From: Oscillospiraceae bacterium | Lineage (GTDB): Bacteria; Bacillota; Clostridia; Oscillospirales; CAG-272 | NCBI GenBank assembly: GCA_015063495.1 | Contig: SVUB01000003.1 | Span: forward strand, 1 to 47,266 | DNA: 47,266 bases | Direction of reading: 5' to 3' | Shown here: one piece after another, positions 40,569 to 47,266 of the stretch | How positions within the stretch are numbered: position 1 is the first letter of the stretch | How the letters are laid out: every line of letters begins with the position of its first letter | Notes under the pieces: model-generated | Seen by the model: only the letters and a program-made list of their open reading frames with translations | The model's database searches: none | Told to the model about the DNA's origin: nothing | Program-made: the position numbers and the translations under genes

Positions 40569-42217
40569 ACTGTTCCCTCCTCAAGCATATAGGTGACGCT
40601 GCTGTGGACTGCTCTGCCGTCCTCATTTTCAAAGACTATCTTTCCGCTCGGTGCGACCTCGATGAGATTATCTATATCCCCGAGCTTATCCGAGATGTCT
40701 TCCTCCACGGGATCTGCGAGGGCGTAAACGAGCATAACAGGATTTTCCGCAAGCCATGCTTCCCATTCCGTAACGGTGGGCTTGTCGGAAATGAAATAAA
40801 CCCTGTTAAGAGAATCATGGTCGCTGTAATAGCCGAGCTTTGCTTTAGTTCTTGCAAACACACCATCTTCATTTATAAAATGACTGCAAAAACTTGTCTG
40901 ATAACCTATAAGCTTCTCGGGCATTTTATGCTGATAACAATATATGCCTTCGGGATAACTTGAAACAGGGTACTTTTCCCAACTCTCACTACCTGTAAAT
41001 TCTACTATACCGACATTCTTCAAATATTTAAGGGCTTCAAAGTCCACAGTATTAGCATATTTATTGATTCCCATACCGTAACCATCAAGTTTTCTTACAG
41101 CTTCGGGCATCTCTATCGACGAGAGGATATTCCCCTCCGCATCCTTGCTTACGATAGCGGTGACGGGAGTATCTGCAAGCCCCTCAAAGTAAGGCTCGAA
41201 CGGAAGCGCTGTGCTACCTACGTTAAGCATAGGCTTTATCGTTATCGGAGTTTCTATAGCGACCCCGGTTAGTGCCGCTATCTTCAATTGTGTAAATGTG
41301 ACCGTCCCGGGTAGAGTGAACGTACATCCATCTCCGTTATCACTAAAGCTGTGGTCTCCTGTATTATCAGACAAATAAAGGGGCATAAGTCCGCTTCCCT
41401 TCGGCATTCCCGACAGAGTATAAGTACCCGCAGGGAGAGTAAGAGAGTGACACAGATTGGCAAACCCACCCACAGCCGTGCCTGTACCCACAGTTATAAC
41501 TCCACCATCAATCGTAAGGGGAAGTCCACCCACCATACTGCCACTCGCAACATCATACGGAAACGGTATAAGATTATTAGATCTATGCGTCATACCGCCG
41601 ACACTCTGAAGCTCCGCATAGGGGCATGCATTCGCAGGTACGGCTTTCTCGTATGCTACCGTCTCGTCCGTCTCGAAATATTCGGGCGCAACCTGGTGCT
41701 CAAGATTCTTTATGCGCTTATGGGCATTCTCAACACCGTACTTAAGCTCATCCGATACCGATTCATAGTCTGAAAGGATTGCTTCTGCGGTATCAGCACT
41801 CTTCTTTGCCTCCTCTGCCGCTTCCCCTGCCTTTTTGGCGACTCCGTATATCTGCGCTATGACAGATGGCGAGGGCTCCTTGCCCTTATCAAAGGGCTCT
41901 GCTCCCTCATTTATAACTCCGAGCATATTCCACTCTGTCGGCAGCTTTATTCCGTCCTCATCCGAGCCGAAAGCTCCTGCCCAAAGAACTTTTCCAGCGT
42001 TTTCGGGGGCAAGGACCTCAAAAGGGATTATGCAGTGGCCTTCGTTTGCAAGAACGCTCACCGACACGTCCCCCGCCTTGAAGACTGCCGTTTTTACAAG
42101 GCCCTCCCACTCCTCACTGAACAAAAAGTGAACCTTATAGACTTTACTTGCGCCCGTAACTATCGGTTCTCTTTCATTGACCTTTATAATAGATTTTTTA
42201 ACGTCAAGTTTAAACAT
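40565..42217 (-). CDS. Tail fibre with BppU-like N-terminus
   Basis: 550 aa. The N-terminal ~130 residues (MFKLDVKKSIIKVNEREPI..., WNMLGVINEGAEPFDKG) match the BppU/fibre-anchor style. A coiled coil (GEAAEEAKKSADTAEAILSDYESV) leads into the module shared with the fibre at 1-594 (LEHQVAPEYFETDETVAYEK...), and a C-terminal part (NTVDFEALKYLKNVGIVEF... PSGKIVFENEDGRAVHSSVTYML) follows. It has its own strong promoter and a long leader. Receptor unknown. This gene may belong to a second prophage; see findings. Confidence 0.82.
   Translation of the reverse strand: MFKLDVKKSIIKVNEREPIVTGASKVYKVHFLFSEEWEGLVKTAVFKAGDVSVSVLANEGHCIIPFEVLAPENAGKVLWAGAFGSDEDGIKLPTEWNMLGVINEGAEPFDKGKEPSPSVIAQIYGVAKKAGEAAEEAKKSADTAEAILSDYESVSDELKYGVENAHKRIKNLEHQVAPEYFETDETVAYEKAVPANACPYAELQSVGGMTHRSNNLIPFPYDVASGSMVGGLPLTIDGGVITVGTGTAVGGFANLCHSLTLPAGTYTLSGMPKGSGLMPLYLSDNTGDHSFSDNGDGCTFTLPGTVTFTQLKIAALTGVAIETPITIKPMLNVGSTALPFEPYFEGLADTPVTAIVSKDAEGNILSSIEMPEAVRKLDGYGMGINKYANTVDFEALKYLKNVGIVEFTGSESWEKYPVSSYPEGIYCYQHKMPEKLIGYQTSFCSHFINEDGVFARTKAKLGYYSDHDSLNRVYFISDKPTVTEWEAWLAENPVMLVYALADPVEEDISDKLGDIDNLIEVAPSGKIVFENEDGRAVHSSVTYMLEEGTV
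41417..41700 (-). repeat. Direct repeat copy B (fibre module)
   Basis: Counterpart of 1-284, about 97% identical, in the same strand and frame. The identity ends where the N-terminal coiled coils of the two fibres diverge; the other end cannot be judged because copy A is cut by the window edge. Confidence 0.9.
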
Positions 42218-42351
42218 TATTGCTCCTTATTATTTGAGTTTTAGGCAAAGACATCGGGCACGGCATCACCCGTTTTCCTTTCCCCCGATAAGGAAATGAC
42301 CCGCTTTAATGCCTCTGTCTGCTCGCCCGAAAGCCGCCCCGTTCGGCTTTC
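42218..42351 (-). promoter_or_regulatory. Structured 5' leader of fibre gene
   Basis: About 135 bases between the promoter and the ATG, with no gene. The transcript can form GAAAGCCG/CGGCTTTC, GGCATTA/TGATGCC, and two interleaved helices TCGGGC/GCCCGA and AGACA/TGTCT that would give a pseudoknot. An AAGGAGC ribosome site ends it. It looks more structured than a simple leader. Confidence 0.5.
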
Positions 42352-42358
42352 CGAAACA

Positions 42359-42387
42359 ATGATAACATATTGAAAAAAGCTTGTCAA
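42359..42387 (-). promoter_or_regulatory. Fibre promoter
   Basis: On the minus strand TTGACA (42387-42382), 17 bases, TATCAT (42364-42359). It is a close match to consensus and lies just beyond the host operon terminator. Confidence 0.85.
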
Positions 42388-42423
42388 ATCACCCCCCCTC
42401 CATTTTTGAAAATAGGACACAAA

Positions 42424-42454
42424 AAAAGCCTTCGCACAATGTGCGAAGGCTTTT
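42424..42454. terminator. Terminator of the ABC operon
   Basis: AAAAGCCTTCGCAC pairs with GTGCGAAGGCTTTT around AAT, a 14-bp stem with a long T-run on the minus strand. It closes the GldA/F/G-DUF4340 operon and shields the fibre promoter. Confidence 0.9.
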
Positions 42455-42458
42455 ACTC

Positions 42459-43988
42459 TTAATATTTACCTGTGCTTGTTATCGGCTCGCCTGACTGAAC
42501 TCTCTTTGCGTCTGCAATTATCTTTTCAGCCATCGACTGGAGTGTATAAAACTCTCCCTCGCCGTTAAGCTCGATATACGAACGGCGCTCGGAATATCTG
42601 AAGAATCTGTATTTTAGCTCTCTGCCACTCTCGGTGTGGATCGTGAGAACAAGCTGTGCCCGACTATCGTCCATACTGCGGTAGGTCTCCATCTCTTCTC
42701 TCATAAGTCCGCATTCGCCTTCGTAGCAAGCATAAAGCAGAGTTTTATAGAATTGACGGAAATTCGTGACATCGGGTTTGTTTCCCGTGCCTCTCTCGGT
42801 AACGACAAGCTCCTGTCCCTCTCCCTCAAGGTCAAAGGTGACGCTGAAGTCGCCCGATTCTACGCTTATATCGGTAACGAATCCTATCTTCATCTGGAAG
42901 AAGGGCGCCTCTACCCAATCGAAAAGTGACCAGGTCACAAAATCAAAGGTCTCCGAGCTACCCTTTACAATCTGCTGAAAAAGTGAAGATGCTATATAGT
43001 ACGTTCCGTCGGGGTTTCTGGGGCTTATAAGCAGAAAATTCTCATTTTCACCATGCTTATAATAGAGTGAATAGCAGTTATTCGTAAGATTGTACTTTGC
43101 AAGCGACTCGTTATTTACTCCAAGGTGCACCACCTCAAGCTTATCATCCTCCGTGCTTGCCTCAAAGAGCTTATACATCGCACTTGACACCGCAGTTGCG
43201 GACGGAGTAAGGTCCTTCGGATAGAGCATTCTGAATGTGGTGGTTATAAACTCGGTATTCTCTCTTTCCTCAGCCTCGATATAGTCGACGTGAACTATTG
43301 TGTCCTCACCCTTTGCGAGAACGTAATCGTGAACAAGAAAATAGTCGTTCTGAGTCATCGGGGTGATTATCATAGGCTTTATGAGGGTCTCAACGGGCGA
43401 GAGGACGGTCTCCTCTATCGTCTTATCCACAACGTATACAACGTCGGGTCTTCCCTCATAGAGGAAATAGTATCCGCTTCCCGTAACTATCTTATCACCT
43501 ACTACTATACTGTATCTTCTGCCGTCCTTTGTAACCATTTCGGCGGTAGCAGGTCTCTTTACCGTGCCGTCCGCAAGGGTTACGGGCACAAGACCGTATT
43601 CGGAGAGCTCATTCGGGTCATCGAGCTTATACATAGCAGACGCATAGCCTATGCTCGTCATAAGAGCAGACATCGACTCCTCGTCAAAGGCTATTCCCTC
43701 GAAGCCCTCTATCTGATCAATACCCTTAGAATCCTTATATACGTGGTATCTGCCGTGGGCGTTATTTACGGTTACGGACTGTATATTTTTACTTTCGATA
43801 TATTCATAGACAAGTATCTTGTCTATACCCATAGCAACGTGCTCGCCCTCGTCTGTCTCAACAGGCTCTGTCACAGCGGTCGTTTCCTCGGCCTCGGTAA
43901 TAGGCTTTACAACGGCAAAATAACCGACAGTCAGAATGACGATAAGCACAGCTAATACTGCTATGATAACAGTTTGCTTTTTTAACAT
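42459..43988 (-). CDS. DUF4340 protein of Gld-like exporter operon
   Basis: 509 aa. A membrane anchor near the N-terminus (TVIIAVLAVLIVILTVGYFAVV) is followed by an extracytoplasmic beta-rich region with repeated DUF4340-type units (YEYIESKNIQSVTVNNAHGRYHVYK; YGLVPVTLADGTVKRPATAEMV). Such proteins are regular partners of GldG-like ABC clusters. The last gene of the operon. Exact function unproven. Confidence 0.8.
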   Translation of the reverse strand: MLKKQTVIIAVLAVLIVILTVGYFAVVKPITEAEETTAVTEPVETDEGEHVAMGIDKILVYEYIESKNIQSVTVNNAHGRYHVYKDSKGIDQIEGFEGIAFDEESMSALMTSIGYASAMYKLDDPNELSEYGLVPVTLADGTVKRPATAEMVTKDGRRYSIVVGDKIVTGSGYYFLYEGRPDVVYVVDKTIEETVLSPVETLIKPMIITPMTQNDYFLVHDYVLAKGEDTIVHVDYIEAEERENTEFITTTFRMLYPKDLTPSATAVSSAMYKLFEASTEDDKLEVVHLGVNNESLAKYNLTNNCYSLYYKHGENENFLLISPRNPDGTYYIASSLFQQIVKGSSETFDFVTWSLFDWVEAPFFQMKIGFVTDISVESGDFSVTFDLEGEGQELVVTERGTGNKPDVTNFRQFYKTLLYACYEGECGLMREEMETYRSMDDSRAQLVLTIHTESGRELKYRFFRYSERRSYIELNGEGEFYTLQSMAEKIIADAKRVQSGEPITSTGKY

Positions 43989-44023
43989 TTAGATATGCTT
44001 CCTTTTCGATTATAATCTTTTAC

Positions 44024-45565
44024 TTATCTTTCAGATTTTCTCTTAAGCATAACTACCATTCCCGTAATGAACACGATAGCCGCGGGGATAATGGTGAGCA
44101 TAAGAGTATAGGAGGTAGCATCGGCTGTGGTGAGGCTTTCTATATCAACGTTTGCAAAGGGCTTCTTTGCAAGATTAATATAGACTATCTCCTTCTGCAT
44201 GATCCTCATCATAGAGTAGAGAGAATCACGGTTTCCGTACACGTTTGACTGAAGCATAGCCTCGGAAGCAAAATCAATAGAGCCGCACGCCATAACGTAG
44301 GAATACTCAACGGTTGTGCTGTTCTCAAGCTGTCTGCCCTCGGTAGTGATTGTAAGAAGCGGATAGCGATCGACCTCGCCCGCCTCGCCTACGACCTTAC
44401 CGTTCGCTTCGATAACGGCATCCTCGCTTGTAATGAAAATATCGTTTCTCTGGCGGTTGTAGCCGTTTGAATTGTAATATCCCGTGGAATCGTAATTATC
44501 CGTGGGCATGATAGGCATAGCGTCTCGGAAAATGACCTTCGGAGCAGTTCCTGCGTTTGTAAGGTCGTTATTTACCTTCTTGCCGAGCGTGTTCTCGTCG
44601 GTAACGTACTCGGAAACGACTGTATATCCGTCAAAGGTAAGCGACTGTGAGGAATCCTTAACAACGCAGTTATACGTATTATCTACCTCGTCCGTATGTC
44701 TTCCGAACTGAATTCCCCACTCGTAAAGGTATTCCTCAAGGTTGGGAAGCACGGGAGTCTTCGGAGAAACGAATATCATAAAGGAATTGACGCCGTCAAG
44801 GAATTTATCAAGCTTTTCTATCTCGCTGACCTCGGAAACACCGTCAAAGGTCGACATAAAGTCACTTGTGGGGTTATAGCTTATCATAAGACGGCAGTCC
44901 TCGGGTATCTCGTCCTTTGAAAGGTCTATCGGAACGCACTCGTAGCCTGCATCGGTAACAAGGCTGATAAGCTCAGCGTCACGGTACGCCTCACCGTGGT
45001 TTGAAACGAGAGCGCAGACGGGTGCCTCGGCTCTCGTCACGGCAACTATCGTCGCAACGAAGCGGGATTCTGCGTTATATGCCCAAGGGTCGGTCACGTT
45101 CTGATTTGCAAAGGTATAGAAGGACTTAAGGTCTATCTTTCTGAACTCTGTTCCGCTCTCGATTATTACGTCGGTCGTCTTTATCTCGGTCGTTGCGGTG
45201 ATGAGATATTTATTGACAGCAGAGCGGTTCTGAATGATGTTCACGGTATCGACCGTAATGTTATCAAAGCGTTCTTCTATCTGAAGTGCGGTATTATAGA
45301 CAAGTCGTGTGGTGCTGTTTGCCTCAAGATTATCGGGATCATCGCAGAAAAGGATCCTGACGGGGGCATCGATATCCTCGAGAAGCTCTGCGCACTCGTC
45401 AGAGAGGGTATAGAGCGTTTCGGGAGTCATATCGATGTACCAGAGGAACTTTGATGCGAGTGCCGAAAAAACAACGTTGATAACTATAACTGCGGCAATG
45501 AAAAGAGCGGTAAAGGCAACGGACACCGTGCCGTAGCGAAGCTTTTTATTAGTATGGAAATTCAT
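44024..45565 (-). CDS. GldG-like ABC accessory protein
   Basis: 513 aa. An N-terminal membrane segment (VAFTALFIAAVIVINVVFSAL) precedes a large extracytoplasmic domain containing DMTPETLYTLSDECAELLEDIDAPVRILFC, the GldG/ABC_transp_aux hallmark. The C-terminus has a second membrane segment (LMLTIIPAAIVFITGMVVML). It is the partner of the ABC-2 permease upstream. Gut Firmicute genomes carry this cluster widely; substrate unknown. Confidence 0.88.
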   Translation of the reverse strand: MNFHTNKKLRYGTVSVAFTALFIAAVIVINVVFSALASKFLWYIDMTPETLYTLSDECAELLEDIDAPVRILFCDDPDNLEANSTTRLVYNTALQIEERFDNITVDTVNIIQNRSAVNKYLITATTEIKTTDVIIESGTEFRKIDLKSFYTFANQNVTDPWAYNAESRFVATIVAVTRAEAPVCALVSNHGEAYRDAELISLVTDAGYECVPIDLSKDEIPEDCRLMISYNPTSDFMSTFDGVSEVSEIEKLDKFLDGVNSFMIFVSPKTPVLPNLEEYLYEWGIQFGRHTDEVDNTYNCVVKDSSQSLTFDGYTVVSEYVTDENTLGKKVNNDLTNAGTAPKVIFRDAMPIMPTDNYDSTGYYNSNGYNRQRNDIFITSEDAVIEANGKVVGEAGEVDRYPLLTITTEGRQLENSTTVEYSYVMACGSIDFASEAMLQSNVYGNRDSLYSMMRIMQKEIVYINLAKKPFANVDIESLTTADATSYTLMLTIIPAAIVFITGMVVMLKRKSER

Positions 45566-45583
45566 TTTTGCACCTCCCTCTCA

Positions 45584-46330
45584 TCAGCCCCAACGGCGCT
45601 TTTCATAAACGCGAACGGTGAGGAAGATAAACACTGCTGTGAGTGAAAGATAATAAAGCAGTGCAGAAAAATCGAACATTCCGTAGCCAAAGGGAGAATA
45701 ACGGCTAAGAACGCTTACCCATGATATTATCGCACGGATAGCGTAGTTGCTGATAAAGTTATTTACAAAGCCGAGAACTATCATAACAAGCAGCGCTGCG
45801 ACAGAAAGAACGGCTGCTGCAAGCTGATTCTCGGTAAGAGTGGAGATAAGCATACCGACAGCGATAAATGCCGCGCCGATAAGAATAACGCCGATAAGCG
45901 AACCGATTATCTGCGCTCCCGATGGGCCTATATGTATCACCTTTGAAGCCGCCTCTGCTCTCTCTCTCATTGCAACCGCATAAAGCGGTATAAAATTGAT
46001 GCAGGAGAGAAGAACGGACGAAACGAAGAGTGTCAGCGCCGCAATATATTTGCCGAGCACCATTCCCGTTATCGAAACGGGAGCGGTAAGGAGCATCTGC
46101 TCAGTGCGGAGCTTCTTTTCCTCTGCGAAAAGCTTCATCGTAAGAAGCGGAACGAGCACTACGAATGCAAATATCATCATAGAGAAATAGCTAGTTGTGT
46201 TATATGACTTACTTATAAGCGTCGAATAGCAGAACAGAAGCGCAGAAAGCGCAAGGAATATACCTATGTAAACGTATCCGACGGGTGTTATGAAATAGGA
46301 TCTGAGTTCCTTTCGATATATGGCAAGCAT
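45584..46330 (-). CDS. ABC-2 type permease (GldF-like)
   Basis: 248 aa with about six membrane segments, for example GYVYIGIFLALSALLFCYST, IIGSLIGVILIGAAFIAVGML and AAAVLSVAALLVMIVLGFV. MKLFAEEKKLRTEQMLLTAPVS is the conserved cytoplasmic segment of GldF-like permeases. It forms the channel of the exporter with the ATPase upstream. Confidence 0.9.
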   Translation of the reverse strand: MLAIYRKELRSYFITPVGYVYIGIFLALSALLFCYSTLISKSYNTTSYFSMMIFAFVVLVPLLTMKLFAEEKKLRTEQMLLTAPVSITGMVLGKYIAALTLFVSSVLLSCINFIPLYAVAMRERAEAASKVIHIGPSGAQIIGSLIGVILIGAAFIAVGMLISTLTENQLAAAVLSVAALLVMIVLGFVNNFISNYAIRAIISWVSVLSRYSPFGYGMFDFSALLYYLSLTAVFIFLTVRVYEKRRWG

Positions 46331-46362
46331 ATTTTCAGGTTTTCCTTTCTTTTTATCCCAAA

Positions 46363-47266
46363 TTATTTGCGGTCAACGATATCCGCATCGCTCTTGTGAT
46401 TCTCACGTGTGGTTTTCATGATATCACTTGCTATCTGCTTCTCGAGTCCCGCCTTACCGGGTCTGTAGCCCTTTTCCTTCTCAGGACGGAGCGAGCGCAC
46501 AGAGTTACTCTTATCAACGATATTGATAAAGATGTCCTCAAGGCTCATGCCAAGAGCTTCCATTCCGATAAGAGGCCAGTTCTTTTCTGCAAGGGTATAG
46601 AAAAGGCTCTTGCGTATATCAATGCCAACGGCACTCTCTATCATATACGTATAGGCATCGCCGTCTCTCTCTGCGAGAGCTTCTGCGTATACGATCCCGC
46701 TCTTTTCCTTAAGCATCGCAAGTACCTCACGCTGAGGACCGCATACCTTTATGCTGAAACGGCGGTTATTCTCCATCGCACGGCTGATGTTCTCGGTCTT
46801 TTCATCGGCAACTATCTTGCCCTTATTTATAATAACGATTCTGTCGCATACCGCCTGCACCTCTTGGAGAATATGAGTGCTGAGAATAACGGTATGGTCA
46901 CGGCCGAGATTTCTGATAAGGTTTCTTATCTCTATTATCTGCTTTGGGTCAAGACCGATGGTCGGCTCGTCGAAGATAATAACGGGAGGATTTCCTACAA
47001 GCGCCTGAGCGATGCCTACTCTCTGCTTATAGCCCTTTGAAAGATTCTTTATAAGTCTCTTTCTCATATCGCTTATCTTGGTGACCTCGCAGATCTCTGC
47101 AAGATGCTTTTCTCTGTCGTACTTGCAGTCCTTAAGCTCATAAGCAAAATTAAGATACTCCTCGACCGTCATATCCATATAAAGCGGAGGCTGCTCGGGA
47201 AGATATCCAATCTTTTTCTTTGCTTCAAGCGGATTTTCGAGAATATCCACGCCTGCTATGCGGATG
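46363..47266 (-). CDS. ABC transporter ATPase (GldA-like), partial at right edge
   Basis: At least 301 codons are open to the edge; the tracked start at 47250 is an internal GTG (V in ...IRIAGVDILENP), and the true N-terminus with Walker A lies outside the window. Visible are IGYLPEQPPLYMDMTVEEYL (Q-loop side), the signature NLSKGYKQRVGIAQAL, Walker B PVIIFDEPTIGLDP and an H-loop ILSTHILQEVQAV. The C-terminal ~90 residues are the usual extension of this group. Confidence 0.9.
   Translation of the reverse strand, partial: IRIAGVDILENPLEAKKKIGYLPEQPPLYMDMTVEEYLNFAYELKDCKYDREKHLAEICEVTKISDMRKRLIKNLSKGYKQRVGIAQALVGNPPVIIFDEPTIGLDPKQIIEIRNLIRNLGRDHTVILSTHILQEVQAVCDRIVIINKGKIVADEKTENISRAMENNRRFSIKVCGPQREVLAMLKEKSGIVYAEALAERDGDAYTYMIESAVGIDIRKSLFYTLAEKNWPLIGMEALGMSLEDIFINIVDKSNSVRSLRPEKEKGYRPGKAGLEKQIASDIMKTTRENHKSDADIVDRK

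Noticed and set aside
42218-42351. Known c-di-GMP or other named riboswitch in the fibre leader
   Set aside because: The conserved core bases of the riboswitches I know were not found, so only a structured leader is claimed.
1-47266. CRISPR array, tRNA, rRNA or tmRNA
   Set aside because: No regular direct repeats with spacers and no cloverleaf or conserved RNA segments (for example tRNA T-loop or tmRNA 3' end) were seen.

Overview
The window is a temperate-phage region in a chromosome of a low- to mid-GC Firmicute, most likely a gut Clostridia of the Oscillospiraceae/Ruminococcaceae type. This is inferred from AGGAGG-type ribosome binding sites, the DUF739/S24-repressor immunity pair, the YopX, Lar, PcfJ and DUF3102-type early genes, the large serine integrase, and a GldA/GldF/GldG-DUF4340 ABC cluster. 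No tRNA, rRNA or CRISPR array was seen.

Layout. Nearly everything from 1 to about 33.9 kb is on the minus strand, so transcription runs right to left. The lysogeny block (34.1-38.0 kb, plus strand) holds an S24 repressor, a small lipoprotein, a SWIM-BRCT protein and a serine integrase. Divergent from it is a consensus early promoter with TTGAA/TTCAA operator-like repeats. The early operon (33.9-22.6 kb) has a DUF739 Cro-like protein, small proteins (one 40-aa zinc ribbon is missing from the ORF track), a helicase-methyltransferase fusion, PcfK-like and PcfJ-like proteins, a DUF3102 coiled coil, Lar- and YopX-type proteins, an HUH rolling-circle initiator, SSB and an ArpU/RinA-like late regulator. 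A promoter-leader-terminator segment precedes the late operon.

The late operon (22.2 kb to the left edge) is a mosaic. The head is lambda-like (Nu1/GpA terminase, gpW, portal, ClpP-type protease, gpD, gpE). The tail is P2-like and contractile (sheath, tube, E/E' chaperone with a -1 frameshift, tape measure, X, D, V, U, W, J, I), followed by tail-tip proteins and a fibre cut by the window edge. The phage is therefore predicted to be a myovirus.

To the right of the integrase lies a second fibre-plus-lysis block (42.2-38.2 kb): a BppU-like fibre, two small membrane (holin-like) proteins, an M23 endolysin and a short operon of small unknown genes with its own promoter. Its fibre shares a ~284-bp, ~97% identical module with the fibre at the left edge, in direct orientation and 41.4 kb away. 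The block is best explained as the tail end of a second, related prophage, in tandem or as a remnant. The right edge (42.4-47.3 kb) is host DNA encoding a Gld-like ABC exporter operon that ends in a strong terminator.

Working model. The repressor holds the early promoter off. On induction the early operon makes modification and counter-defence proteins and an HUH nickase plus SSB for P2-style replication (no replicative helicase or primase is visible). The ArpU-like protein then allows late transcription past the terminator ahead of the terminase.
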